64,000 bases of DNA from Anthopleura xanthogrammica (Eukaryota > Cnidaria > Anthozoa > Actiniaria > Actiniidae), in assembly GCA_964019055.1 (NCBI GenBank), contig OZ025213.1, positions 6,498,472 to 6,562,471 of the forward strand, read 5' to 3'. The position numbers and the translations under genes are program-made. Positions 1-9,657 of this stretch are shown here, one piece after another. The notes below the pieces were generated by a model. That model had not been told where the DNA came from, ran no database searches, and saw only the letters and a list, made by a program, of their open reading frames with translations. Numbering within the stretch: position 1 is the first letter of the stretch; every line of letters starts with the position of its first letter.

Positions 1-289
1 TGGTTCATTTTATAATGCTATTAGAGAAAATTTCGTATGAAAAAGTCACGGTGTGAACATAGGGTGCCGTGACCGTGACGGTACCGTGTACCAGCATTTT
101 CTTTTTGGATGAGGTTTGATAACGCATTCAGTTATTGATTTTCAAAGGATGAATCAGGATTGTCCAGCTATTACTAGGCCCAGTAGCTGGTCTTCCAGGG
201 AACTTAGGTTTCCATCAGTTCTATTTCCCAGTGTCTCTTCTACTTTCTTGTCTTGTAACGACTGGGAACGATCATGACTTTCTCATTTC

Positions 290-403
290 GACCACGTGTC
301 ATTCCCTAGAGTATCATTTCTTTGTTTAACGGTTGCGCATGAGAACACACACGAATATGAATACAACTCAAACAAAGAATCTTATTCGGAATGACACGTG
401 GTC
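290..403. repeat. Foldback repeat, ACCACGTGTCATT family
   Basis: The ends are inverted copies of GACCACGTGTCATT. The interior is shared with units at 16607-16725 and 46315-46483 (same TATCATTTCTTTGTTTAAC and TTGCGCATGAGAA stretches), so this is a dispersed short element with at least three copies in the window. Confidence 0.75.
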
Positions 404-963
404 TAAAAGGAGTAAACACGTCTAAGCTAAAATTGCCTATTCAAAATCGTGTTACTATTTTTTTCCATAGCGTGAAGAAGAAGAGGAACACTATAAACTA
501 CCTGGGGGAATTTACACCACAGCTGAGCCACGACCCAATGCCTACATACCAGACGATGACTCCGAGTTACCAATTCCCAGGCCATACGGGTCACTCGCGC
601 CATTCAAACCGACGGAGCCTGGATCTACTATGCGACATATTCGAAAACCTGTTATTAAACCTATTGAAATATAACACGAATGAAATACAAACTATTGAAA
701 TTACAGCTCACTGCATGGGTTAAAAGGTTGGATAAAAATATAGAAATATTGTTGTAAATACTTGTCATGCCAGGACATTAATAAAAATTGGTTGAACGAA
801 AGTTTACGAAATTGAGTTTTATTTTGGGTCCATAAAAAGGCGAAATGATCGGATGGACGGACAAAATGGTGTCTTCCATTATTTGAGCGCAGGGCAGAAA
901 CTTCAGTTGCTAAACTTAACGTCTGGTGGATAGCCAATGACGAATTAATTTAGATTGGATTAT

Positions 964-1367
964 GGACTGGTCATAAAGTAAAGGGGGGCTGGGCCAGCAA
1001 AAACAGGTGGTGGGCCACAATTTTTAAAAATAAATAAAAAATAAAAATAAATGAGAATTAACAGTGGAATCCACCGAGTGGCTCTTCCTCCACTGCATTC
1101 CAATTGGAATTTAGAAGTTGATTTTTGAGGAGGGAGGAAAAATCGGAGAACCCGGAAAAACCCTCGAAGCACAGGAGAGAACCAATTTTGAGCTCCTTGA
1201 AAGGGGTAGGCTATCTATAAAATGGAAAACCTAACATCTATGCAATCTTACTTCAAAATTGGGGGTGGTTCATCACTTTTTCAGCCCCATTTAATAATGG
1301 GCCGGCATTAAAGAATGTTAATATAATTCAATTCTAGTTTTGCCCCCCTTTACTTTATGACCAGTCC
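964..1367. repeat. Foldback element, about 404 bp
   Basis: The left end GGACTGGTCATAAAGTAAAG reappears as its reverse complement at the right end, followed or preceded by a G6/C6 run. No coding capacity is visible inside. It looks like a non-autonomous DNA element (MITE); no target duplication was identified. Confidence 0.75.
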
Positions 1368-1403
1368 CTTAAATGAAATAATTAAAAGTCTTCACCTATA
1401 ACA

Positions 1404-1568
1404 AGAGTGATGGCACTTAACCCGTGAAATACTGAGATATCAGTCTAATACACCTAAGTACGTAGTCTTTGCTTCCATGCATTGTTTTCTTTTGTGTTGT
1501 CAGTATCGAGTATTAGACACTGAGTATTATATATTCGTGCGCGGGTTAAGTGCGCATGCCATCACTCT
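1404..1568. repeat. Foldback element, about 165 bp
   Basis: Imperfect inverted arms begin AGAGTGATGGCA and continue through CTTAACCCG and CTCAGT..CTAATAC on both sides. The arms cover most of the element, so a long hairpin is possible. MITE-like. Confidence 0.7.
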
Positions 1569-1862
1569 ACATCAAGGCTAGCGCTATTTTAAAGATATCA
1601 AAAGTTATCGGAGAAAACATATTATACAATTGATTTAATTTTAAATGCGCTGCAACCCAAGAGGAGAGTTATTTGTTAAATCGAAGTGTTGTATATAGCT
1701 GAGATACCCAATAGTCTTCCTGTATATCTATAAGATTTTATTTCAAACATTTTAACTTCATTTTATTCATGATCAAACAGTATTTTACAAAGTACGACAT
1801 GCTGTACGTTCATTGGAAAAGTGACAAAAAGTTCAAGACACTAAAAGTTTTTCAGACAGAAA

Positions 1863-1911
1863 GAGATTACTATATGTTAGCATGACATGCCATGCTAACA
1901 GTAGTAATCTC
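1863..1911. repeat. Short palindrome
   Basis: GAGATTACTATATGTTAGCATG pairs with CATGCTAACAGTAGTAATCTC across a 5-6 base loop. It is too short for a typical MITE; it may be a remnant or a structured 3' UTR element. Confidence 0.55.
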
Positions 1912-2116
1912 ATGCATTCGGTATAAAGAAAAAGAAAGACATCGGGAACAGAAAGAAGCAAGTACTGATTATGTGTAAGAAAAGGAATGTTCAGTTAAGG
2001 AGTCATGATCAAATCTGCTTGTTCAGTTCTGTTTTCTCAGGAAGACGGAGTTCACGAGCTAAGATCTTTTTTTCCGCCACATGGCAGGATAGATTCGTTC
2101 CACCTTGGTGTCTCGT

Positions 2117-3235
2117 TCACGTGATACCAAACTCCTTCTCGATCTCATCAATCAGAATCAACTCCGCTTCATCGTAAGACATGTTTTCTGGAGCAGTGAT
2201 CCTTTCATCCAAGCAGCTGCCCTTCTCTGGGCCATCACTCACGTCTTCAGCAAGTGATTGGACATCTGCTGGAACATCCACGAACCGTACACATTTCTTT
2301 GCAGCAACGGCCGTGGACTTGTCCAGCACATCACGCCCAGGATCTGTGGAAATTTTCTGTTGTTTGTTTCCACCTTCAGGCTGCAGGCCTTTGATGTTGT
2401 TCTCCTTGTCACCTGGCAACGCCTTGTTCAAAGAACCCACTTGACTGGGAACTAATGCTCGACCTCTCCTGGTCTTTGGGCGTGGTAGCTTGCATCTGTA
2501 TGCTGATACGCTATCTTGGCTACCAGGGATGATCTCATCCAATTCATATAGGAGAAGGTCAGCTTCGTCCCCCAGAAGCACCTTATTCACCTCGGCGGTC
2601 CATGTCTCGAAGGCTGTTTCTGGTTTCCTTTTGTCTCCGACTATGAAAGGATCAGTGTAAACTGGTACGCGCCAGATGTTTTTCTTGGGTCGTTGTGGTT
2701 TGTGTACAACGACATTGCGAGCAATCCCAACACAGGACTGACCATCATCTTCATCGAACTCACAGGATTCTTCAGACGCATCAGTTTTCTTGGGTTCTGG
2801 TTTGACAACATCGTCAGAACGAAATAAAGAATTCGAGGATCCTTGAGATGACTCGTCACTTGTTTGCCATGGAGTGGAACTGGATTCCACAGTTATCTCG
2901 CTGCCACTTGATTCGCGCAGCTGTTGTTGTTGGCGTAGAAGAGATTTCTCATACGGTACAATAAAAGTACTGGTGGACAGTGGCCTCTTCTTTGGCTCAC
3001 CCGAGGTGTTTGTAGATGGTTCACAGTACACTTCATCAACCTCATGCTGGCTTGCCGTTAGTTGACAGGCTGCCGGCAGTTCCACCTGACATTTGCTGTT
3101 GTTCGTTCCATTGTTTGTGTTTTTTCTCCCGAAGAATGAACATCGGCGACTCTTGTTTTTGGCGGGAGATGACGTCACTGGTTTTCCTTCTGGAGAAACT
3201 TTGTTTTTCTTCAAATGAGAAAAACAATTTCCCAT
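2117..3235 (-). CDS. Predicted N-myristoylated Ser-rich protein, intronless
   Basis: I do not recognise the family. The open frame extends upstream, but the first in-frame ATG is at 3235, giving a 372-residue protein starting MGNCFSHLKKNK. Gly2, Ser6 and nearby Lys match the eukaryotic N-myristoylation pattern, Cys4 could be palmitoylated, and the following basic stretch would aid membrane binding; this is known chemistry applied by inference. The body is low complexity: Ser/Glu/Lys-rich, a QQQQ run, and an acidic CEFDEDDGQSC patch. Two better ordered parts are seen, around WRVPVYTDPFIVGDK plus FETWTAEVNKVLLGDEADLLLYELDE, and the acidic, helical C-terminus YDEAELILIDEIEKEF. No TM segment and no catalytic motif is seen. 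A membrane-tethered adaptor is possible but unproven. Confidence 0.65.
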   Translation of the reverse strand: MGNCFSHLKKNKVSPEGKPVTSSPAKNKSRRCSFFGRKNTNNGTNNSKCQVELPAACQLTASQHEVDEVYCEPSTNTSGEPKKRPLSTSTFIVPYEKSLLRQQQQLRESSGSEITVESSSTPWQTSDESSQGSSNSLFRSDDVVKPEPKKTDASEESCEFDEDDGQSCVGIARNVVVHKPQRPKKNIWRVPVYTDPFIVGDKRKPETAFETWTAEVNKVLLGDEADLLLYELDEIIPGSQDSVSAYRCKLPRPKTRRGRALVPSQVGSLNKALPGDKENNIKGLQPEGGNKQQKISTDPGRDVLDKSTAVAAKKCVRFVDVPADVQSLAEDVSDGPEKGSCLDERITAPENMSYDEAELILIDEIEKEFGIT

Positions 3236-4154
3236 TTTCGTTTCTATTTTCACATGTATTATTTCAGTATTTGTTTTGAGAGCACAACTTTAGACATCAA
3301 TCAAATTGATTTCAAGTTGATAATGAATCAATTATACGTCACAATCGATGATAACGTAATCAGCGCGTGATGATTAAGAATCGATTAACCTTATTAGGAA
3401 ATCCACCACAGGAAACCCACCCGCTCGATAGAGAATTCTGCGCGCGCAATATTTGAAACTGAAAATGTTTGCTAAAAATATAGAAAAATTGTAAAAATAG
3501 AAAAGATTCAAAACAAAAATAAGACTGTACATTATGAAATTAGATTCCCGTCATTCTTAGCCTGAGTTTGCAAGACATAGTAGAGTGAAATGGCGTCTGA
3601 GAACAAGAAACTGTGCACAGTGCATGGAAATTGCATTTTTAGCATTTTTAATAATGTATTGCCCAAGTTTAGCATGCTTGTTTAACTTTAATTAAGGCTT
3701 GAAATTCAACTACTGAGAAAAGTATGAGGGGTCTAGCTACCTGTAGTTAACCTTAAACCATTCTTGCCTGTAGCTATCCATGTATAGATAAACATTTAAT
3801 TAATTTCCCATTCAGTTCCAGAAAGGCAGGAAAAAAATATTGAAAAACGCTTACGGTACTTCCATGGGTGCATTAGTGTTAGATTTGGTGCAATAGACAG
3901 CTAGTAAAGATATATACCTCAGGGCGCTGAGAAAGATGCAGATTTTCACAGCCAACTAACAATAAATTCAACGTCTCCTCCTTTGGTATCATGGAGACCG
4001 AAAGAAAAGGTTCAGATATCCTGTGAAGCCCCACAGTAAGAAATATGTCTGTTGCTGATATGATCTTTAGATTAAAAATAAGAATTTGAGTGGACTAACC
4101 AGATAGGTGGTACTTTTTCTATTTTATAAGCGTTGTTTTTTTACGTGGGTTTTT
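3236..4154. other. Intergenic, nothing recognised
   Basis: About 0.9 kb between the GPCR stop codon and the next minus-strand gene start. It should hold the GPCR 3' UTR and the promoter of the downstream gene. No ORF, repeat or clear core promoter element stands out; a TTTAAT (ATTAAA on the minus strand) near 3795 is a weak polyadenylation candidate. Confidence 0.4.
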
Positions 4155-5135
4155 TCATGTTTTTGCGGCTTCAATACACAACTCTTCACAAGCTGTAGTA
4201 TTCTTCCCCTGACATATTTTTTCAGGTAATCTTCCTCCCAAGCGTTGTCTGACTGAGCTATTTTGATTTTCAGACTGAACGGTTTCTTGACAGCAGCAGC
4301 AGACCGTTTTCAAATGTCGCCTGAAGTCAGCACTATGAAGCGAATATATTATTGGGTTCACACAAGTATTCAAATGAACCAAGGCTGCACTAGTTGTCTC
4401 GAGAGGCTGCGGAACTGCTTGGTCAAACAAAATCAACAACTGAACTACACAAGTGGTTAACCAAGAAACGACAAAAATACTGGATACAACTACTAACATC
4501 TGGGCTAATTTACGTCTAGCCTTGACACGAGCAGCAGTTGCTACACTAGAAGCTTTAGTAGCACACCACAGAGTGTAGACTATTCTGTTATAGCAGTAGA
4601 TTATGATGCAACTTGGAAGAAAGAGAAATACAACAATAATAAAGAAAAAGTAAAGTCGCCTTTGTGGCGAGTAGGACTTCAGTATTTTGCATTCATAATC
4701 GCCTTTTTGATAGGTCCAAGGATAAAACAATGTTGGCGACATGAAAATGAGAATTGCCGTCCAAAGAATGACCAAGAGTAAAGATGCTTTTCTTCGTTTC
4801 TTGGAATTGCGAGAAAATGGTTTCACGACTGCAAAGAATCTCTCGATTGAGATGACAGTGAGGGTTGCAATGGAGACACCGCATGTCACATGTACTGCGT
4901 AATTTGCGCTCTTACAGTAAGCCGTCCAGTCGAAGTCTCTATCAGAAAGATGAACAATCATTCCTAGAGCTTGAAGAAGACCGTACGCCAAGTCAGCTAC
5001 TGCCAAGTTAACTAATAAGTAGTTAGTGAATGTCCTCATTGAAATGTCCTTCAAAACAATAGCACAAACCAGGATATTCCCCACGATATTGAACGGACAA
5101 GTCAACAGAAGAAACCACACATATATCCTTGACAT
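4155..5135 (-). CDS. Class A (rhodopsin-like) G-protein-coupled receptor
   Basis: A 326-residue, seven-TM receptor in one exon. Landmarks in order: TM1 GNILVC (Asn1.50); TM2 NLAVADL (Asp2.50); the TM3 Cys in the extracellular half and IERFFAVVKP at its cytoplasmic end, an ERF triplet instead of DRY; a TM4 Trp; TM5 FLPSCIIIYCY with the conserved Pro; a basic third loop (RVKARRKLAQ); TM6 VVSWLTT, where the usual WLP proline is Thr; TM7 NPIIYSLHSADFRRH, the NPxxY motif plus helix 8; then a CCCC palmitoylation cluster. The set resembles peptide/amine receptors, but the ligand cannot be assigned. The only in-frame ATG before TM1 leaves almost no extracellular N-terminus; the frame stays open upstream to a stop near 5241, so a spliced 5' exon is possible. 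Intronless receptors are common in cnidarians. Confidence 0.85.
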   Translation of the reverse strand: MSRIYVWFLLLTCPFNIVGNILVCAIVLKDISMRTFTNYLLVNLAVADLAYGLLQALGMIVHLSDRDFDWTAYCKSANYAVHVTCGVSIATLTVISIERFFAVVKPFSRNSKKRRKASLLLVILWTAILIFMSPTLFYPWTYQKGDYECKILKSYSPQRRLYFFFIIVVFLFLPSCIIIYCYNRIVYTLWCATKASSVATAARVKARRKLAQMLVVVSSIFVVSWLTTCVVQLLILFDQAVPQPLETTSAALVHLNTCVNPIIYSLHSADFRRHLKTVCCCCQETVQSENQNSSVRQRLGGRLPEKICQGKNTTACEELCIEAAKT

Positions 5136-7486
5136 GTTGCTAATTTCCAAAACCTTTCCAAGGGATCGAACTTCAGTGAAGATGAACCTGAGTTTTCGCT
5201 TGACAGAGACGAGATGTTTCCTGTAGTTTCTTTCGTGAGGTTAATGATTATGTTAATTATTATTCATCGTACACCAACGCATTCGTCATCTGTACCGATA
5301 ATGAATGAAAAACAATTACCAAGACTGGGGATTGACTCGATCCGGCTGACACTAAACATGACTAACCACTAAACAGACTTAACCCCTCCAAGACATGAAT
5401 ATGTAACAAAACGAATAACATAAATAAATCATACTTCAACTCTCCCAGTCATGTTTTTACTTCAATTACCTTCTCGAGCAATATTAAAAAAATCTTTTCG
5501 CTCGAACCCTTTATGGAGTAAATTTGAAGCAATAGGTGTCAAAAACGTGAAGGGTTTGTAATGATTTCCTAAATTTCTGAAGGACATGTTTATTATCAGG
5601 CAACTGGCTGGCGAATCAAAAGCTTCGGAATTCTAGACTTGAAAACAAAAATCGCATCAGTGATGATATCTTTTTCCCTATTTAGTTTTGCTTTGATCAG
5701 AGACTTTAATTTCCGGTCAAATATTTCAAGAAAGTGAAGTTAATTCCGTCTCCAAGCTAAGATTTCAAAAACCATCCTTCGTCGATGTTCTTGCTTTTGT
5801 AAACGCGTACTGCAGGTCTGAATCTTCCCAAAATCTCTTACAAATGCGAATGACAAGTAACGGGGAATTTCCCCACATTATTATTTTTCTATCTAGCTTT
5901 TCTGGCCCTTTCTATTGACTTATTACCACAACTCAAAACCTCGACTGATAACTCAATTTCATCGCATCTCAACTAATCAAGCACCCTTTGGTAATTCACC
6001 AAGATACAACATTAGTGATAAATCTTTCTAAGCCCTCCTTAGAAAAAGGTCTTATTATTGATTTTTATCGATGTTCTATTATTCATGATTTGAGATGCTC
6101 AGAAATAGTGACAAAGGAATCCTTTTACAGATAGTTATCGTATTAAATGGTCAACTCGGAATATGTGCCGATGACAAAGCTGTATTTGAACATCTTAATA
6201 TTTAATATAACAATACTTGTGAATTATACGCGCGAGTCTGACTATGACCAGCTGCGGACACTCTTTCCAAGTCGTGTTGTGATCATGACTTGCTTTATAT
6301 ATATATCTTCAGTCACTGAACTTTATTTAAGAAGGCAAATCTCCCATCCTCAATTCTTAGAGCCTTGGAATTTAAGAAAACCTTTAATAGTGATTTTCGT
6401 GTAACACCTGCTAGCTATCGCACGAGTGCAATCCTGTGAACGAAATGCTGTCCCAAAAAATCTGCGAAAATGCATCGTAAACTCACTACCTTAATTGCTT
6501 ATACGAGCCTAGGAGATCCACTATACAAGTGACAAATATAACACTTGTGTGTAAATTAAACGATCGACAATAATCCTAGCTTTTCAACAACTAGAATGAG
6601 AAGAATTAAAGCGTAAGTCGAGGCAAGAAAGATCATCCATGAAAGAAGATTAAATTTAGAGATGTTATTTTCTACTGATGGATGAAACATTTATTTTAAT
6701 TTCCTAACTTCGCGTCAAATTGAAACGGAATTCAGGAAAGCTGCAAGTACGACTCATAAACCTATTATCTTGGAAGCAAGGCTAACATCAACTGAATATG
6801 AGAAATAGTCAGAAATGGCAGAAAATTCCTTCAGGAAAAGTGTGATTTCTTTTGAATTTCCAGTTGGCCTCGCATTGAATATATTTTGAACGGGGCAATG
6901 CAATTCAGAGATCTGTGTGGAAATTTTTGGTCATTTCTTATAAGAATTTTGTTTGTTTGAAATAATCAGCCTTTAAATGTATTTTACAGCCTATATTTAT
7001 CGTCTTATATTTTTAGTTATACATTTATTGAAGATGTATTTTTATTAACAAATATCAAAATATAATTCAATGAGAAATGACAGGAGGAGCATATGTTTGG
7101 GCGAATTTTATTCTACCGGCTCTCCAGAAAAGCAAAAAGAGACAATGTAACGTTAGATACGTCCTATATGTCAACTCACCGGATGACTGCGCCTGTTGCA
7201 ATTGTGAGATCTTTCTTATACACAAACAGCTATTTCAAAAAAGGGTTGCGTTATGAATATTGATTACTGCATGATGGCTGGATTGTACAGCTCGAGTTGT
7301 CACAGTACACTATAACAAGGAAGATAATCAGTCAGATTAAATGGAAATATTTGCTTCGGTGGCGGCCAGGCGTCTGTTTTTGTATAAATACAGAGTTCAA
7401 TTCTTTCAGCCTCAACATGCTAATATGCTGCTAACTAGGAACACTAGCCGTCTGGCTGTTAAGAGCTTCCTACTAGATTCATCGAT

Positions 7487-7570
7487 TTTTCCTTCCTTTA
7501 TTCCTTCCTTCCTTCCTATCTTTTTTTCTTTCTTTTTAATTTTTTTTCTTTTTCTTTTTCTTTTATTATG
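7487..7570. repeat. Pyrimidine-rich microsatellite
   Basis: Irregular CCTT, CTTT and TTTC units form an almost pure pyrimidine run. Simple sequence, no coding interpretation. Confidence 0.7.
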
Positions 7571-8166
7571 TCAGTTGTTATATCGGTTGAGAAAACTTTA
7601 ATTTACTTTACTTTAATTTGATTTACCAAACCGCATCCATCACTGACCTCCTTAGCTTGAACAAAATGCTCTTAATTTAATTTTAGTCGACAAAAATATA
7701 GATTTAAGAGGATAAGAATTCATGAGATATTCGGCATAAAACGAAAATTTGTTCGATTCTTAAGTTTGGAATTTTTTGATGCATTTAAGAATACATCTGA
7801 TATTACTTTTCTGAGTCGAGAATATAGTCTGAATACAATCGTTTATTGGTTATGATTGCTTTAAACTTTTTAATATCTGTTTGTTGATAATGGATGAGAC
7901 GGAGATAGACGGGATTGAGGGAGTGAATGGAAGGGAAAGGGATGGGAAAGAAAGAGATGAAAAGGGAGAGGGATACTGAGAAGAAGATAAGAAACACCTG
8001 TTTTGTTTAATGTTTCAACCTCATAATTTATTTGTCTCATTGAACTACTTTAAATTCTAGTCGAAATTTATTTCATTTTCATTTCCATTTGGGGTTAACA
8101 GCGCATCAGCCATATAAACGTTTATCGGGAAAATATCTCAAATATACCTTATCACTTTCGTTTGTA

Positions 8167-8510
8167 AATAGCCCAATTCAAACCACGTGATGTTTACATA
8201 ATGTTCCCAGGAGAATTGCTCCTTTAATTTTCTGAAATTTATTCGTTCATATTCATTTGGATATGAAAACATTATAAAGAAACAATAGTTCAATTCAAAC
8301 TTCCCTGCGCCATCTTGAAAGGTAGCCGTGCCTTTGCATTGAAGCGAGACGAATGGTGAGCTTGCAATGATGGAGACATGTGAATCATTGTCCACGGTAT
8401 TAATAAAGGTCTCTATCATTGCAAGCTCACCATTTTTCTCGCTTCGAACTGTGAAGCGGACTATTCTCCAGAGAATATCATGTAAACATCACATGATTGG
8501 AATAGGCCTT
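8167..8510. repeat. Nested foldback, AATAG family related
   Basis: The outer arms share CACGTGATGTTTACAT with its inverse at about 8483-8498. The inner arms (GGTGAGCTTGCAATGAT... and its inverse) are the same sequence as the element at 16227-16450. It is best read as one short element disrupted by, or recombined with, another of the same family. Confidence 0.7.
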
Positions 8511-9020
8511 TTGCATGAAGACGTCATTTTACTACTACTACCACAATGCTTCGCGAATTTTCTTTCTTATTTATATTTTGATTTCCTCGTGACAATAGTA
8601 AGACAATTGGTGCTAATTATCTGAACAAAGAAAGTGTGCAAGGGATTCTGATAGTTGTAGTTAATAACGCCATAAAGCAATTGCCTATTGGGCAAATTAC
8701 ATACGAAAATTGAAATTAGGTCTATTTTTAACTCGTTTGAAAAAATATATATATACGGGTTCTTTTACAGTTCTTTATCATGGTCATTTTAGGCCTTCTT
8801 CATGACTTGTTCAAGCTTTCGTAGTCTGACGAATTTAAGCTGATTTTCGTCAATATTTTAGTGGGTTGTGATTGAGTTTGATGGCATAAAACGTGGTTTG
8901 GATGTTAGTGAGGTTTATGAAATACCTTATCCAAGTTTTAATCTAAATTGAGCGTTGTGTTATTTAAGGTAAAGGTCACTATATATATGTTTTATAATTC
9001 TGAATGGATTGTACCGATGG

Positions 9021-9189
9021 AATAGTCCGCTTTCGATATTCTGGTTGAGTGATCACGCACAAAGAAATTCAAGGCGAGGCTCCGGGGAAACAAAGGAATA
9101 TATTAGGGTTACTCTATTGTTTCCCCGGAGCCTCGTCTTGGATTACTTTGTGCGTGATCACTCAACCAGAATATCGAAAGTGGGCTATT
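9021..9189. repeat. Foldback MITE, AATAGTCC termini, 169 bp
   Basis: Near-perfect palindrome. The left arm AATAGTCCGCTTTCGATATT, running on through GTGATCACGCACAAAG, is repeated inverted at the right end (...AATATCGAAAGTGGGCTATT). Arms of about 70 bp surround a short loop. The termini AATAG..CTATT match the elements at 13845, 16227 and 47459. Confidence 0.85.
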
Positions 9190-9541
9190 GCATTAATTAG
9201 GTTAGTGTAGCAGAATTTCATACATTATGGTATGGTAGAGTATGTAATAGAGTATGTACGTTATGTTATGAAAAATTAAGTGTATTATTTACTCAAGGGC
9301 ATGTCAAAGTAAGCCTGAGACAGTGCGTTTAGCCTTTGCGTGTTTTTTTTTTTAACGCATGTATCAAATTCCAATTCGATCTGTGAGTTTGCCATGCCCT
9401 GACCATGAGAGTGTTTCAGGGCATCAATAAAAAAATTGAAAGTTTAACTCTTATGTGAGCTTTAAGATTAGTTTTAGGGTTTTTACAACAATTGAACGTA
9501 GGTCATGGTAGGGTACGGTTTTTCGTAGTACCTGACTGGTT

Positions 9542-9657
9542 CTAGTCATATCGTCCATAGGTGATCTGTGCTCTCTTAAGAACATTCTCTCTGTGAGGCA
9601 CAGTAGCGATGTTGGAGCGTCTTCTCTTGAGTTCGGTAGAACACTTCCCTTGATTAT
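9542..9657 (-). CDS. Copy A exon 32: basic C-terminal tail
   Basis: Last coding exon, entered in phase 1 and ending in TAG at 9542. It encodes about 38 residues rich in Arg/Lys ([18 protein letters not shown]) with one Cys. There is no domain match; the C-terminus is not a GPI signal or TM segment, which fits a soluble secreted product. Copy B's counterpart (41329-41444) is the same length and nearly the same sequence. Confidence 0.8.

Larger units (their letters stand above)
1..2116. other. Non-coding flank with foldback repeats
   Basis: No convincing coding exon is visible on either strand. The stretch contains four inverted-repeat units, listed separately (290-403, 964-1367, 1404-1568, 1863-1911), in AT-rich background. 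The last part is probably the 3' UTR of the minus-strand gene ending at 2117: a TTTATT (AATAAA on the minus strand) lies at about 1762-1767. That polyadenylation assignment is an inference from position only. Confidence 0.5.
5136..9541. other. Intergenic with scattered repeats
   Basis: About 4.4 kb of AT-rich DNA between the GPCR and the 3' end of giant gene copy A. It contains a pyrimidine tract of CTTCC/TTCTT units at about 7487-7570, a composite foldback at 8167-8510, a clean foldback at 9021-9189, and a copy of the dispersed GCCCTGA...GTTTCAGGGCATCAATAAA repeat near 9368-9440. No credible gene is visible. Confidence 0.5.
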
